The notes under the pieces: model-generated
What the model was told of the DNA's origin: nothing
Databases searched by the model: none
What the model saw: the letters and a program-made list of their open reading frames with translations, nothing else
NCBI RefSeq assembly: GCF_034424155.1
Contig: NZ_CP139992.1
Location: 2,248,012 to 2,312,011, forward strand
DNA: 64,000 nt
From: Hafnia alvei
Lineage (GTDB): Bacteria; Pseudomonadota; Gammaproteobacteria; Enterobacterales; Enterobacteriaceae
Direction: 5' to 3'
Part shown: piece by piece, positions 1 through 10,452 of the stretch
Position numbering within the stretch: position 1 is the first letter of the stretch
Layout of the letters: each line of letters begins with the position of its first letter
Position numbers and translations under genes: made by a program

Positions 1-128
1 TTTACGCCATCCAAGGCGTTTACGCGATGTCATTGGAATATATACTACTGACCGCTATCGCCATCATGGGCTCAGTAGCTTGGATTAAGAGCGCCAAAGC
101 ACATGGTTCTTCGCCATTGAGTTCTTAG
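1..128 (+). CDS. C-terminal end of a membrane protein (partial)
   Basis: Only the last 41 codons are present; the reading frame is open from the window edge (first full codon at 3) to TAG at 126-128. The visible peptide has a hydrophobic stretch (about LEYILLTAIAIMGSVAWI) followed by a short polar tail, which fits the last transmembrane helix and cytoplasmic tail of a transporter of MFS type. The family cannot be fixed from so little. A rho-independent terminator follows within 40 bases, so this is the last gene of its transcript. Confidence 0.5.
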   Translation, partial: YAIQGVYAMSLEYILLTAIAIMGSVAWIKSAKAHGSSPLSS

Positions 129-164
129 GCGATTAAATTGAATTAATTAAAGTTAATCTTAGTG

Positions 165-194
165 AAAAGGCTCTATGGGAATAGGGCCTTTTTT
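165..194 (+). terminator. Rho-independent terminator of the upstream membrane-protein gene
   Basis: Stem AAAAGGC-CTA / TAG-GCCTTTT with a short loop, running into a T tract. It follows the stop codon at 128 by 36 bases. Confidence 0.75.
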
Positions 195-305
195 GTTTGT
201 GATCTACGCGTATCGTAATATTTATTCTGATGCGAAATATTGCTATTTCACTTCTAACTTTAAACAAAAGGATTTTTCCATATACGATACAAACAGGTAT
301 TAAAA

Positions 306-1127
306 CTAATACATCCGCCGACTCAGGCCGAGTGTATCAAGGATCTTGGTAGCAATCTCTTCGACCGAGTGATTGGTGGTGTTGAGATAGCGGATTTGAT
401 TTTTGCGGTATAAGGCTTCAACTTCGGCCAGCTCCAGTCGGCACTGACGCATCGAGGCATAACGGCTGTTTTCTCGGCGTCCTTCGCGAATCGCGGCAAG
501 TCGGTCAGGGTTTATCGTTAGGCCAAAAAGCTTATGCTGATAGGCTTTAATCGCGGGCGGCAGTTGGAGGTTATCCATGTCATCGGCGGTAAAAGGGTAG
601 TTCGCGGCGCGGATACCGAACTGCATGGCGAGATAAAGGCTAGTGGGGGTTTTTCCACAGCGAGAAACGCCGAGTAAGATAACCTGCGCCTGATCGAGAT
701 TACGCAGAGAAATGCCATCATCGTGCGCCAAGGTGTAATCAATAGCGGCGATACGGGCATCATACTTTAGTAGGTTATGTTCAGTCAGACCGTGGGTGAG
801 ATTGGCGACGTGAACTGGATTCATACCTAATTCATCCTGCAACGGTGCCACCAGCGCCCGAACGATGTCCTGACAAAACCCTTCGCTGCTGTGAATAATT
901 TCGCGAATTTTTGGCGAGACAATGGAATAGAACACCAGCGGACGTGATCCAGTACGTTGATAGATGTCGTTAATTTGCTGGCACACGGCTTCGGCGCGAG
1001 TTTCAGTTTCTACAAAGGGTAGGGTGAATGAGGTGATGTCGACGGGAAATTGTGACAGTACCGCGTGGCCGAGAACCTCGGCGGTAATTGCCGTGCCATC
1101 TGAAATATAAAATACGCTTCTTTCCAC
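306..1127 (-). CDS. ppsR: PEP synthase regulatory protein PpsR (bifunctional kinase/pyrophosphorylase)
   Basis: DUF299 family protein that inactivates PEP synthase by ADP-dependent phosphorylation of a threonine next to the catalytic histidine, and reactivates it by phosphate-dependent removal; it is cytoplasmic. The 273-residue product matches E. coli PpsR (277) almost throughout, including the N-terminal [16 protein letters not shown] segment, the P-loop GVSRCGKT at residues 153-160 and the C-terminal ATKILD..GLSRRMY. The start is GTG (1125-1127), a few codons shorter than the E. coli N-terminus. Its target ppsA lies divergently at 2121, but here a DUF3024 gene sits between them, whereas in E. 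coli the two genes are direct divergent neighbours. Confidence 0.96.
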   Translation of the reverse strand: MERSVFYISDGTAITAEVLGHAVLSQFPVDITSFTLPFVETETRAEAVCQQINDIYQRTGSRPLVFYSIVSPKIREIIHSSEGFCQDIVRALVAPLQDELGMNPVHVANLTHGLTEHNLLKYDARIAAIDYTLAHDDGISLRNLDQAQVILLGVSRCGKTPTSLYLAMQFGIRAANYPFTADDMDNLQLPPAIKAYQHKLFGLTINPDRLAAIREGRRENSRYASMRQCRLELAEVEALYRKNQIRYLNTTNHSVEEIATKILDTLGLSRRMY

Positions 1128-1244
1128 TCCGCGCTCCTATAGGGGCTTTTCTGACGTAGCTCCTACTCTAGCGCACTCACATTTTATTTACATATTTTAT
1201 ATTTCAAACTGCGGATTACGAAAACAAGTTCAAGCGAAAGGCTT

Positions 1245-1592
1245 TTATCCGAAGAAGCAGCCAAACTCATCGCGATCGACAATGCGCATCGCAATGCTGA
1301 AAGAGGGAACTGCATCATCTTGATAGAGATGCCATTCGGCATTAGGCCGCATCCAATAGAGGGTCCATTGCTTAGTGTCTTCTACATAGGTCACTTTTAT
1401 AGAAGGTTGTTCAACCATTTTGGGCTTCTTACCTTCATCTGAGGCGTGTAGCTCAAAAATGTCGATGTCATGGCCCGTAATTCGATATGAAAGGTCATTT
1501 TCATGGCGTAGGTTTTCGGCAGGGCGACGCTTCGATAAAAATAAATCCATACAACGTTTAATATCTTGGAGCTCTAAATCGGTAAAAATCAT
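1245..1592 (-). CDS. DUF3024 family protein
   Basis: A 115-residue soluble protein. The pattern of charged residues with TYVEDTKQWTLYWMRPNAEWHLY in the second half is what I associate with the DUF3024 family, whose function is unknown. No signal peptide or membrane segment is visible. An AAGG ribosome binding site lies 9 bases upstream of the ATG at 1590-1592. It stands alone on the minus strand between ppsR and ppsA and has no close partner; the 117-base spacer to ppsR may allow cotranscription. Function cannot be inferred. Confidence 0.7.
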   Translation of the reverse strand: MIFTDLELQDIKRCMDLFLSKRRPAENLRHENDLSYRITGHDIDIFELHASDEGKKPKMVEQPSIKVTYVEDTKQWTLYWMRPNAEWHLYQDDAVPSFSIAMRIVDRDEFGCFFG

Positions 1593-2006
1593 GGCAATAA
1601 CCTTAAATGTAAAATCTTTTGCTGTGATGTTTAAACAACTAACTCGATAGAACGGGATAAAAACAGATACGCGTGGTGACGGATTGATCAGCCAGGAGGA
1701 TAACGTTTGAGGGGAAAACGTGTCAGGAACTTATTCACTCGTGATAATTATTGAATGCGTTTAATTACCGAAATTGACTAATCACGCAGTAAACTAACAC
1801 TAAAATTGATTAATAGCTATTCAAAGCCTTCAGCCCGCTGGTTTTTCAGCTTTATCTGTGTGGATATGGACTTATTAACCAAGGGAATCGTTTGCTTGTA
1901 TCAAACCGATTGTCCTTCAGCTTTTTATGGTTTTTTGCTGACGGATTTCAGCAGCTCTGAGTAAAAAAGTGCGGTTTGAAGAAAATTCATGATATTCACC
2001 AATAGG

Positions 2007-2020
2007 TGGATCGATTCACC
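2007..2020 (-). promoter_or_regulatory. Candidate Cra (FruR) box upstream of ppsA
   Basis: The minus strand reads GGTGAATCGATCCA, agreeing with the published Cra consensus RSTGAAWCSNTHHW at every position, inside the near-palindrome AGGTGGATCGATTCACCT (2004-2021). A plausible extended -10 (TG-C-TAGTCT, about 2044-2052) lies downstream, placing the box about 45 bp before the inferred start. Cra activates ppsA in E. coli, so the location makes sense. The rest of 1593-2120 shows no gene. Confidence 0.65.
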
Positions 2021-2120
2021 TGTCTTGGCGAAACCTCACATTGTGCTAGTCTGAAAACGCCGGATTTACGGCCACAATTATTTTCTGTACCCATCTTTGA
2101 ATGTGAAAAGGATTGTCTCG

Positions 2121-4496
2121 ATGTCTAGTAATGGCCCTGACTTGCATAACGTGCTTTGGTACAACCAGCTCGGCATGCACGATGTTGATCGGGTGGGGGG
2201 CAAGAATGCCTCTCTGGGAGAAATGATCACCAACCTGTCTGAGCTTGGTGTTTCGGTGCCTAATGGTTTTGCTACTACCGCACAGGCATTCAATGATTTT
2301 CTGGAACAAAGCGGCGTTAACCAGCGTATTTATGATTTGCTGGACAAGACAGATATTGATGACGTAACACAATTGGCCAAAGCGGGCGCACAGATCCGTC
2401 AGTGGGTCGTTGAAACGCCATTTACTCCAGCATTAGAGCGTGACATTCGTAGTGCTTATCAACAACTGGCACAAGATAATGCTGATGCATCCTTTGCCGT
2501 GCGTTCATCCGCAACGGCAGAAGATATGCCTGATGCATCATTTGCCGGTCAGCAAGAAACTTTCCTCAACGTTCAAGGTATCGACGCGGTGATGGTGGCG
2601 GTGAAGCATGTTTTTGCCTCGCTGTTTAACGATCGCGCCATTTCTTATCGTGTGCATCAAGGCTATGACCACCGTGGCGTGGCACTCTCTGCGGGCGTGC
2701 AACTGATGGTGCGCTCTGATTTAGCTGCCGCGGGGGTGATGTTCACCATTGATACCGAGTCGGGCTTCGATCAGGTTGTTTTCATTACTTCAGCCTACGG
2801 TCTGGGTGAAATGGTGGTGCAGGGTGCGGTAAACCCTGATGAGTTTTACGTTCACAAACCGACGCTGCAAAAAGGCAAGCCTGCGATTGTGCGCCGCACC
2901 ATGGGTTCGAAGAAAATCCGAATGGTGTATGCCGAAAGCCAAGAGCACGGCAAACAGGTTCGTATTGAAGATGTTGAAGATGACGCACGCAATCGCTTTA
3001 GTTTGAACGATCATGAAGTGGAGCAGTTGGCACATCAGGCGCTGATGATTGAGCAACACTATGGTCGCCCAATGGATATCGAGTGGGCGAAAGATGGGCA
3101 CACCGGTAAGCTGTTTATCGTTCAGGCGCGTCCAGAAACCGTTCGTTCCAATGAGCAAGTGATGGAGCGCTACCAGCTAACGGGCCACAGCGAAGTGCTG
3201 ACCGAAGGACGCGCCATCGGTCATCGCATCGGTGCAGGGCCGGTAAAAGTCATCCATGACATCAGTGAAATGAACCGCATTGAACCGGGTGATGTGCTGG
3301 TGACGGATATGACCGATCCCGATTGGGAACCGATCATGAAGAAAGCATCGGCCATTGTCACCAACCGAGGTGGACGTACTTGTCACGCGGCTATTATCGC
3401 GCGTGAACTGGGTATTCCTGCGGTGGTAGGCTGCGGTGATGCTACGGAACATTTGCGTGACGGTCAGAAAGTCACGGTTTCCTGTGCCGAAGGCGATACC
3501 GGTTATGTTTACAGCGATATGCTGGACTTTACGGTGCATAGCTCTCAGGTTTCGACCATGCCTGACCTACCGTTGAAGATCATGATGAATATCGGTAATC
3601 CCGATCGCGCCTTTGACTTTGCTCGCCTGCCTAACGAGGGCGTAGGTCTTGCGCGCTTGGAGTTCATCATCAACCGCATGATTGGCGTGCATCCACGTGC
3701 GCTGCTGGAGTTTGACCAGCAAGATGCTGAGACTCAGGCTGAGATTAAGCAGATGATGCAAGGCTATGACAGCCCAGTTGAGTTTTACATCGGCCGCTTA
3801 ACGGAAGGGATCGCCACGCTGGCGGCTGCATTCTGGCCAAAACGCGTTATCGTGCGTCTGTCTGACTTTAAGTCTAATGAGTATGCCAATCTGGTTGGCG
3901 GTGAGCGCTATGAGCCACATGAAGAGAACCCAATGCTGGGCTTCCGTGGTGCAGGCCGTTACGTTGCAGACAGCTTTAAAGATTGCTTTGCGTTGGAATG
4001 CGCTGCAGTAAAACGCGTGCGTAATGATATGGGGCTGACTAACGTTGAAGTGATGATCCCATTTGTTCGCACCGTGGCGCAGGCCGAAGCCGTAGTTAAG
4101 CAGCTGGCATCGGAAGGGCTGAAACGCGGTGAGAACGATCTTAAGGTCATTATGATGTGTGAAATTCCATCAAACGCCCTGTTGGCCGATCAGTTCCTTG
4201 AACATTTCGATGGTTTCTCCATTGGTTCAAACGATATGACTCAGCTAACGTTGGGCTTGGACCGTGATTCAGGTGTGGTTTCTGAGCTGTTTGATGAGCG
4301 CAATGAGGCCGTTAAAGCACTGCTTTCTATGGCGATCAGAGCGGCTAAGGCTCAAGGAAAATACGTGGGTATTTGCGGGCAGGGCCCTTCAGATCACGAA
4401 GATTTTGCACGCTGGTTGATGGATGAAGGTATTGATAGTTTATCCTTAAATCCAGATACGGTAGTTCAAACGTGGATTAATTTGTCAGAAAAATAG
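2121..4496 (+). CDS. ppsA: Phosphoenolpyruvate synthase (pyruvate, water dikinase)
   Basis: Cytoplasmic gluconeogenic enzyme: pyruvate + ATP + H2O gives PEP + AMP + Pi. The 791-residue product (E. coli 792) shows the N-terminal ATP-binding region ([31 protein letters not shown]), the swivelling phosphohistidine domain with [15 protein letters not shown] (catalytic His at about residue 422) and the C-terminal PEP-binding barrel with [17 protein letters not shown] and GICGQGPSD. An in-frame ATG-like extension reaches 2097, but the ATG at 2121 is chosen because it matches the family N-terminus and has AAAAGGA eight bases upstream. The threonine next to the histidine (TCH) is the PpsR target site. 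A Cra-type box lies upstream and a strong terminator downstream. Confidence 0.98.
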   Translation: MSSNGPDLHNVLWYNQLGMHDVDRVGGKNASLGEMITNLSELGVSVPNGFATTAQAFNDFLEQSGVNQRIYDLLDKTDIDDVTQLAKAGAQIRQWVVETPFTPALERDIRSAYQQLAQDNADASFAVRSSATAEDMPDASFAGQQETFLNVQGIDAVMVAVKHVFASLFNDRAISYRVHQGYDHRGVALSAGVQLMVRSDLAAAGVMFTIDTESGFDQVVFITSAYGLGEMVVQGAVNPDEFYVHKPTLQKGKPAIVRRTMGSKKIRMVYAESQEHGKQVRIEDVEDDARNRFSLNDHEVEQLAHQALMIEQHYGRPMDIEWAKDGHTGKLFIVQARPETVRSNEQVMERYQLTGHSEVLTEGRAIGHRIGAGPVKVIHDISEMNRIEPGDVLVTDMTDPDWEPIMKKASAIVTNRGGRTCHAAIIARELGIPAVVGCGDATEHLRDGQKVTVSCAEGDTGYVYSDMLDFTVHSSQVSTMPDLPLKIMMNIGNPDRAFDFARLPNEGVGLARLEFIINRMIGVHPRALLEFDQQDAETQAEIKQMMQGYDSPVEFYIGRLTEGIATLAAAFWPKRVIVRLSDFKSNEYANLVGGERYEPHEENPMLGFRGAGRYVADSFKDCFALECAAVKRVRNDMGLTNVEVMIPFVRTVAQAEAVVKQLASEGLKRGENDLKVIMMCEIPSNALLADQFLEHFDGFSIGSNDMTQLTLGLDRDSGVVSELFDERNEAVKALLSMAIRAAKAQGKYVGICGQGPSDHEDFARWLMDEGIDSLSLNPDTVVQTWINLSEK

Positions 4497-4528
4497 ATTC
4501 GGCTATAAACTAAACGAATCTTAAATCG

Positions 4529-4557
4529 AGCGACTGTTATTTACAGTCGCTTTTTTT
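4529..4557 (+). terminator. ppsA terminator
   Basis: Perfect stem AGCGACTG / CAGTCGCT with a six-base loop followed by seven T, 33 bases after the ppsA stop. Confidence 0.9.
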
Positions 4558-4602
4558 ATAATTTAAAATATTTTCGATGGTTTATTAGGCTGGAAAAATA
4601 AT

Positions 4603-4712
4603 AAAAAAAAAGCCCATCATAGGGAGATGGGCAAAGACTACACACAGCAATTCGGTAAGAAGTTACGCTTAAACAAAGCGGCTCCTTTAGGGGTACTTAG
4701 CAATCTAAGTTA
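4603..4712 (-). ncRNA. rprA: Small regulatory RNA RprA
   Basis: The minus strand carries GAATTGCTGTGTGTAGTC followed by TTTGCCCATCTCCC, a GCCCATC/GATGGGC stem and a nine-base T tract, which I recognise as the conserved 3' half of E. coli RprA. The 5' part forms its own hairpin, ACTTAG-ATTG-CTAAGT, followed by CCCC, replacing but resembling the E. coli 5' hairpin. RprA is an Hfq-dependent RNA that opens the rpoS leader and is transcribed under the Rcs phosphorelay. It lies next to ydiK, as in E. coli. The 5' end is inferred from a TATCAT -10 element just upstream (about 4719-4724) and may be off by several bases. Confidence 0.92.
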
Positions 4713-4747
4713 CTGAACATGATAGGTATGGTGGCTTAGATCGTCTT

Positions 4748-4761
4748 TAAGAATCATCTGA
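4748..4761 (+). promoter_or_regulatory. RcsB box of the rprA promoter
   Basis: TAAGAATCATCTGA agrees with the RcsB consensus KMRGAWTMWYCTGM at all positions. It is centred about 42 bp upstream of the inferred rprA start and reads on the strand opposite to rprA. Confidence 0.7.
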
Positions 4762-4984
4762 ATCAGAATAGGTTATATTATATAACCCATTTTTAGTTAT
4801 TACGATAGTTTGTTTTCAGCATATTTAAGAATAATCTTTAATGGTTGGATAATTAACCACAAATAAAAAAGCTAAGTATTTATTTATGATTAAATTAAGA
4901 AAAAACTTAAGGATATTCTCAATTGTGTCGCTTGCTTATTGAAATAAATGCTGAGAGTTGTGATGTGAATAGTCTTAATTAAGA

Positions 4985-5003
4985 ACGGGGCCATTGGCCC
5001 CGT
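4985..5003 (-). terminator. ydiK terminator
   Basis: GC-rich perfect stem ACGGGGCC / GGCCCCGT with a three-base loop, 29 bases beyond the ydiK stop. The following T tract (TTCTTAATT on the minus strand) is weak. Between here and rprA (4713-4984) only the RcsB box and AT-rich DNA are seen. Confidence 0.65.
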
Positions 5004-5031
5004 GATGATATATCGATGTTTTTGATTCTGC

Positions 5032-6132
5032 TTAGAGCTGATCTAATTCGCGTGCGACTTGCTCAACGTCTTTCACCGGTTCAGGTGCTTCATGGACCCA
5101 CGCAGAGACTAAGCGATAAGAAACGGCGAGTACGACTGGCCCGATAAACAGACCAATCATGCCGAAGGCCAACAGGCCGCCGATAACGCCTGACAGAATA
5201 AGTATCATCGGTAAATCAGCCCCCATGCGAATGAGTGCAGGACGCAGGAAGTTATCCAATGTCCCCACCACACAGCTCCACACTAACAGCACCGTTCCCC
5301 ATGTGGTGTCACCACTCCAATACAGCCAGATGATGGCGGGAACCAGTACTAGCAATGGTCCAAGCTGTGCCAGACAACAAATGAACATGAGTACCGTAAG
5401 CAGCGTAGCGTAGCCAATCCCGCTAATCGCCAGACCAATACCGCCGAGAACCGATTGAACAAGCGCGGTAACCACCACACCGAGCGCAACGGCGCGAATA
5501 GCTTGAGCAGCAAGAACCACCGCCGCATCGCCACGTTCTGAGCCTAGACGAACCGCAAAGTGGCGGATACCTAAGGCGACATCTTCGCCGCGGCTATATA
5601 GCAGCGCGCTAAATAGCAGCATCAGGGAACAGTGCAACACGAATGAACCGACATGCGCGGCTTGAGCAACAAACCAGGTGATGGTTTGACCAATATAGGG
5701 CTGTATTTTGGCAATAATAATGCTGCCGCCACCGGCTAACATTGAATGCCAGCTGTTATACAGTTTGTGCCCAACGGCAGGAATACTTTTTAACCAAAGC
5801 AGATCGGGAATAGACCAGTTTTTAGCCGATGATGCCCACTCAAGAACGGGGCCACTATTATCAATCAGGCTGCCTATCACTAAAGCAATAGGAATAATGA
5901 AGAGTAGCAGCAGTAATAATGTCATGAGTAACACGGCAATCCAGCGCTTACCCCAAAATATCTTCTGCAATTTAATGAGCACAGGCCAAGTTGCGATAAC
6001 AATCATGCTGGCCCATGCGAATCCAAGAATAAATGGTCGTACTACCCAAAGACAGGCGACAATCATCAACGATACAAACAAAACCCCGAACATGATGCGG
6101 GGGAGATCGTATTTGTGCTGCGGTTTATACAT
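5032..6132 (-). CDS. ydiK: AI-2E family transporter YdiK
   Basis: A 366-residue inner membrane protein (E. coli YdiK 370) of the AI-2 exporter / UPF0118 family. Hydrophobic segments lie at about residues 15-55 (two close helices) and 65-90, with the rest in the C-terminal half, including the family-typical glycine-rich helices around SGVIGGLLAFGMIGLFIGPVVLAV. A long hydrophilic stretch at about 90-150 separates the helix groups. The substrate is unknown for YdiK itself. It is encoded next to rprA as in E. coli. A candidate microprotein gene reads in the same direction 191 bases upstream. Confidence 0.93.
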   Translation of the reverse strand: MYKPQHKYDLPRIMFGVLFVSLMIVACLWVVRPFILGFAWASMIVIATWPVLIKLQKIFWGKRWIAVLLMTLLLLLLFIIPIALVIGSLIDNSGPVLEWASSAKNWSIPDLLWLKSIPAVGHKLYNSWHSMLAGGGSIIIAKIQPYIGQTITWFVAQAAHVGSFVLHCSLMLLFSALLYSRGEDVALGIRHFAVRLGSERGDAAVVLAAQAIRAVALGVVVTALVQSVLGGIGLAISGIGYATLLTVLMFICCLAQLGPLLVLVPAIIWLYWSGDTTWGTVLLVWSCVVGTLDNFLRPALIRMGADLPMILILSGVIGGLLAFGMIGLFIGPVVLAVSYRLVSAWVHEAPEPVKDVEQVARELDQL

Positions 6133-6323
6133 TTGAAATCCATCCTAAAATAGAACATTGAGTTCCCTATGCCTATGATGACCTATCATGGGTAAAAAAC
6201 CTAGCGTCACTATGTAAGAAAGCATAGCAGGTGGATGTTATTTCAGCGTGAATACTCAATCTAATAAATCGGTATCTCAAGGCGGCTAAATATCGGTGGT
6301 GATAAGGCTTGCGGCGATACCAC

Positions 6324-6422
6324 CTAGTTACTGGTGAAATAATGAACGACAAAAGCCACTATGGTGACTGCTGCAAATAATTGAGCACAAAATTCCACAG
6401 AGGTTTTAGGGAAATAGGACAT
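6324..6422 (-). CDS. Candidate 32-residue single-helix membrane microprotein
   Basis: ATG at 6420-6422 to TAG at 6324-6326 gives a 32-residue peptide: an N-terminal polar segment MSYFPKTSVEF, a hydrophobic stretch CAQLFAAVTIVAFVVHYF long enough for one membrane helix, and a short TSN tail. An AGGT Shine-Dalgarno-like motif lies about eight bases upstream of the ATG. I do not recognise it among the named E. coli small proteins. It lies in the 700-base gap between ydiK and ydiJ, reading toward ydiK. The composition (one helix, good start context, immediate stop) is what such proteins look like, but chance cannot be excluded from one sequence. Confidence 0.4.
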   Translation of the reverse strand: MSYFPKTSVEFCAQLFAAVTIVAFVVHYFTSN

Positions 6423-6830
6423 GAAATATACCTAATGAAATAATTAGATTTGCAGTATCTCTTTCGAACCTTAAAGAAACATTAAGAAAACTGAGATTCT
6501 GATTTTTATAGGCAAAGTGAGAAGGCGTGAGTGCTCAGTAGAATGTTCGACTCACACCGCGTTTTGCCAGCGGTATATTTGGTGTAGTTGCAATCGCATT
6601 GTTATCAAAGGGTAAATTTTGTTGCCGCTGACATCGGCATCTATGCTTTTTTTGTGATAGCTTCTTAGGTTCATGCTTTGCACATAAGCCATTCAGCGAA
6701 GCGCATGACTAATAATAAAGGGTGGATCTGCCTTTCAGATTCAGGCACTGCGCATAGATGCAGACAGTTTCGATGTGAGCACGCTTTGATAAGCCTTATT
6801 TGATAAGCAACCATGACAGGGTTGAGACGG
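6423..6830. other. Intergenic region upstream of ydiJ
   Basis: About 400 bases without a supportable gene, holding divergent promoters for the microprotein candidate (minus) and ydiJ (plus). No recognised operator or RNA was seen. Confidence 0.4.
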
Positions 6831-9800
6831 ATGATCCCACAAATTTCTCAGGCACCAGGACTCGTTCAACTGGTGCTGGACTTCTTGCAATCGCTGAAAA
6901 GTAACGGTTTTACCGGCGATATGGATACCAGCTATGCGGCGCGCCTAACCATGGCCACCGACAACAGTATTTATCAATTATTACCGGATGCGGTGCTGTT
7001 CCCTCGTTCCACGCCCGATGTGGCATTGATTGCTCGCGTAGCAAGTGAAGAGCGCTATCGCTCGCTGGTGTTTACTCCGCGCGGCGGCGGCACCGGGACG
7101 AACGGACAATCGCTAAACCGCGGAATTGTGGTGGATATGTCCCGCCACATGAATCGTATTCTGGAGATTAACCCAGAAGAAGGCTGGGTAAGGGTTGAAG
7201 CTGGGGTTATCAAAGATCAGCTAAATCAATATCTAAAGCCTTTCGGCTATTTTTTTGCACCAGAACTTTCCACCAGTAATCGCGCCACGCTTGGTGGGAT
7301 GATAAACACCGATGCTTCAGGGCAAGGTTCACTGGTGTATGGCAAAACGTCTGATCATGTATTAGGGCTGCGAACTGTTTTGCTGGGCGGTGAGCTTCTG
7401 GATACCGCTCCTGTCCCGATTGAGCTGGCGGAGAAGCTTGCGCAAAGTGGCTCACTGGGAGGAAAAATCTATCGCGCAGTGGTGGATTCCTGCCGAGATA
7501 ATCGTGCGCTGATTATTGATAAATTCCCCGCGCTAAACCGTTTTCTGACCGGCTATGATTTGCGCCACGTGTTTAGCGATGATATGCAAACCTTTGACCT
7601 GACGCGCATTATCACCGGCTCCGAAGGGACACTGGCGTTCGTGACCGAGGCCAAACTCGATATTACTCCGATCCCGAAAGTGCGGCGGTTGGTGAATATT
7701 AAATATGACTCCTTTGATTCTGCGCTGCGTAACGCGCCTTATATGGTTGAGGCAAAAGCGTTGTCGGTTGAAACCGTTGATTCACGGGTCCTTAATCTGG
7801 CGCGTGAAGACATTGTTTGGCATTCCGTTAGCGACATGATTTTAGATGTTCCCAATAAAGAGATGCTGGGGCTCAACATCGTTGAGTTTGCCGGTGACGA
7901 TCTGGCGTTGATTGATGCGCGTGTTGCTTCATTATGCCAACGCATGGACGAGCTGATAGCGGCGCAGCAAGCCGGGGTGATCGGCTATCAAGTTTGCGAA
8001 GATCTCTCGGGTATTGAACGCATCTATGCGATGCGCAAAAAAGCGGTGGGGCTACTGGGTAATGCGAAGGGGCAGGCTAAGCCGATTCCTTTCGTGGAGG
8101 ATACTTGCGTACCACCACAGCACCTGGCCGATTATATTGCTGAGTTTCGCGCGTTGCTCGATAGCCACAATTTAACCTATGGCATGTTTGGGCACGTGGA
8201 TGCGGGCGTTTTGCATGTGCGACCTGCCTTAGATATGTGCGATCCTCAGCAGGAAATGCTGATGAAAACGCTATCCGATAAAGTGGTTGAACTCACCGCC
8301 AAGTACGGCGGCTTGCTGTGGGGAGAGCATGGTAAAGGTTTTCGTGCTCAATATAGCCCTGAATTCTTTGGTGACGCGTTGTTTACCGAATTGCGCCGCA
8401 TCAAAGCCGCGTTTGATCCTGACAATCGCCTGAATCCGGGAAAAATTTGTTCTCCACTCGATTGCGATGAGCCGATGATGCAGGTCGATGCCCAAAAGCG
8501 TGGAACCTTTGACAGACGCATTCCGCTTCAGGTACGAACAGAATATCGTGGTGCGATGGAGTGCAACGGCAATGGCTTGTGCTTTAACTTTGATGTGCGC
8601 AGCCCCATGTGTCCGTCGATGAAAATTACCGGCGATAGAATTCATTCGCCTAAAGGCCGAGCGACGCTGGTGCGTGAATGGCTACGATTGCTTTCTGAGC
8701 AGGGAGTCGACCCGCTAACGCTTGAGCAAAAATTGGGTGAACGATCAACCGTGCGCGGAATGATTGAGAAAACGCGTAATTCCTGGCACGCCAAAAAAGG
8801 TGAATATGATTTCTCGCACGAGGTCAAAGACGCCATGTCAGGCTGTTTGGCCTGCAAAGCCTGTTCGACCCAATGCCCGATCAAAATTGATGTTCCCGGT
8901 TTTCGGGCCAAGTTTTTACAGCTATATCACACGCGTTATCTGCGGCCGGTACGTGACTATCTGGTCGCAGGCGTTGAAAGCTATACCCCATTGATGGCGA
9001 AGGCACCTAAGGTATTTAACTTCTTCTTCAGTCAGCCGTGGTTGCGCAGTATGAGCGAAAAACGTATTGGCATGGTGGACTTACCTTTACTGTCGACGCC
9101 AACGCTTAAACAGTCGCTAGCCGGGCACAGCGCCTACCAAACCACGTTGGAACAGCTCGAAAAACTGGGTGAGCAAGATCGCCAGCGCCATGTGTTGATC
9201 GTGCAAGATCCCTTTACGACATACTATGATGCTCAGGTAGTGGCAGATTTTGTCCGTTTGGTTGAGCGCTTAGGGTTTCAGCCAGTATTGCTGCCATTCT
9301 CACCCAATGGTAAGGCACAGCATATTAAAGGCTTTCTCACTCGCTTTGCCAAAACTGCCCAAAAAACGGCAGACTTCCTCAATCGCGTTGCGCGTTTGGG
9401 AATGCCAATGGTGGGGGTCGATCCTGCGTTGGTGCTGTGCTACCGCGATGAGTATCGTGAAGTTTTAGGTGAGCAGCGTGGGGATTTCAGCGTGCAGCTG
9501 GTTCATGAGTGGCTGCAAAAAGCATTGCCTCAGCCGCAGGAGACACCGCCACAAACGGGGGAGTCATGGTACTTGTTTGGGCACTGCACTGAAACGACGG
9601 CCTTGCCTGCCAGCACGCAGCAATGGCAGAAAATATTTGCCCGCTATGGTGCTACCTTAGAAAATGTCAGCGTTGGATGCTGTGGAATGGCTGGAACTTA
9701 TGGCCATGAGAGTAAGAACCTTGCTAACTCGCTGGGCATTTATGAGCTATCGTGGCATCAGGCACTGCAACGCTTGCCGCGTCAGCGTTGTCTTGCTCCC

Positions 9801-9887
9801 GGCTATTCTTGCCGCAGCCAGGTTAAACGCATTGAAGGAAACGGATTACGCCATCCACTACAGGCACTTTTGGAGATTGTTCGATGA
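6831..9887 (+). CDS. ydiJ: FAD/4Fe-4S oxidoreductase YdiJ, D-2-hydroxyglutarate dehydrogenase type
   Basis: A 1018-residue fusion, the same length as E. coli YdiJ. An N-terminal FAD-binding PCMH domain ([27 protein letters not shown]) is followed by the FAD-oxidase C-terminal domain, then a ferredoxin-type segment with [12 protein letters not shown] at about residue 670 and a C-terminal cysteine-rich (CCG) domain with [13 protein letters not shown] at about 948. Relatives oxidise D-2-hydroxy acids, and E. coli YdiJ has been linked to D-2-hydroxyglutarate oxidation. An in-frame ATG exists at 6813, but the start at 6831 ([10 protein letters not shown]) matches the family. The stop overlaps the menI start (ATGA), so the two are translationally coupled. 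Confidence 0.94.
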   Translation: MIPQISQAPGLVQLVLDFLQSLKSNGFTGDMDTSYAARLTMATDNSIYQLLPDAVLFPRSTPDVALIARVASEERYRSLVFTPRGGGTGTNGQSLNRGIVVDMSRHMNRILEINPEEGWVRVEAGVIKDQLNQYLKPFGYFFAPELSTSNRATLGGMINTDASGQGSLVYGKTSDHVLGLRTVLLGGELLDTAPVPIELAEKLAQSGSLGGKIYRAVVDSCRDNRALIIDKFPALNRFLTGYDLRHVFSDDMQTFDLTRIITGSEGTLAFVTEAKLDITPIPKVRRLVNIKYDSFDSALRNAPYMVEAKALSVETVDSRVLNLAREDIVWHSVSDMILDVPNKEMLGLNIVEFAGDDLALIDARVASLCQRMDELIAAQQAGVIGYQVCEDLSGIERIYAMRKKAVGLLGNAKGQAKPIPFVEDTCVPPQHLADYIAEFRALLDSHNLTYGMFGHVDAGVLHVRPALDMCDPQQEMLMKTLSDKVVELTAKYGGLLWGEHGKGFRAQYSPEFFGDALFTELRRIKAAFDPDNRLNPGKICSPLDCDEPMMQVDAQKRGTFDRRIPLQVRTEYRGAMECNGNGLCFNFDVRSPMCPSMKITGDRIHSPKGRATLVREWLRLLSEQGVDPLTLEQKLGERSTVRGMIEKTRNSWHAKKGEYDFSHEVKDAMSGCLACKACSTQCPIKIDVPGFRAKFLQLYHTRYLRPVRDYLVAGVESYTPLMAKAPKVFNFFFSQPWLRSMSEKRIGMVDLPLLSTPTLKQSLAGHSAYQTTLEQLEKLGEQDRQRHVLIVQDPFTTYYDAQVVADFVRLVERLGFQPVLLPFSPNGKAQHIKGFLTRFAKTAQKTADFLNRVARLGMPMVGVDPALVLCYRDEYREVLGEQRGDFSVQLVHEWLQKALPQPQETPPQTGESWYLFGHCTETTALPASTQQWQKIFARYGATLENVSVGCCGMAGTYGHESKNLANSLGIYELSWHQALQRLPRQRCLAPGYSCRSQVKRIEGNGLRHPLQALLEIVR

Positions 9888-10303
9888 TTTGGAAACGTGC
9901 GGCAACGCTTGAGCAGCTTAATCAAACCGGTGCCGATTGTATGGTCGGTCATCTTGATATCCAAATTACCCGTATGGGTGATAATGAACTCGAAGGGACG
10001 ATGCCGGTCGATCGTCGCACGACGCAGCCTTTCGGCCTGCTGCATGGTGGGGCTTCGGTGGTATTAGCCGAAACGCTAGGCTCGCTGGCTGGCTATCTGT
10101 GCAGTGAAGGCAAGCAGCAGGTGGTTGGCTTAGAAATTAATGCTAATCACATTCGCGCGGTGCGTGAAGGACGAGTTCGAGGCGTGTGCAAGGCAATACA
10201 CGTTGGGCGCCGCCATCAGGTGTGGCAGATAGAAATTTTTGATCAGCAAAATCGCTTATGCTGCACCTCTCGGCTAACGACCGCGGTGATTGATCCTGCT
10301 TAA
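9884..10303 (+). CDS. menI: 1,4-dihydroxy-2-naphthoyl-CoA hydrolase (hotdog thioesterase)
   Basis: A 139-residue hotdog-fold thioesterase matching E. coli YdiI/MenI (136). It hydrolyses 1,4-dihydroxy-2-naphthoyl-CoA in menaquinone synthesis, in the cytoplasm. The PaaI/YdiI-type motif [18 protein letters not shown] is present, with the catalytic Glu at residue 63 as in E. coli. The start codon overlaps the ydiJ stop by four bases, the arrangement seen in E. coli. Confidence 0.93.
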   Translation: MIWKRAATLEQLNQTGADCMVGHLDIQITRMGDNELEGTMPVDRRTTQPFGLLHGGASVVLAETLGSLAGYLCSEGKQQVVGLEINANHIRAVREGRVRGVCKAIHVGRRHQVWQIEIFDQQNRLCCTSRLTTAVIDPA

Positions 10304-10321
10304 ATCACGCGACTTATCGCT

Positions 10322-10348
10322 ACGCCCTTTAGCCAAGCTGAAGGGCGT
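10322..10348 (+). terminator. Probable ydiJ-menI terminator
   Basis: Stem ACGCCCTT / AAGGGCGT that extends inward by AGC/GCT with one mismatch. The T tract after it is poor, so it may be a weak or factor-assisted terminator. Confidence 0.5.
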
Positions 10349-10452
10349 GTCTATTTACGCCATATACTGAGTGAAATTTCCCTGAAGGTTTAAATTTCAA
10401 AACGTTAAGGCTAGTATTAGATATCGTTTTTTTGCGACTGAAAGAGGATGCC

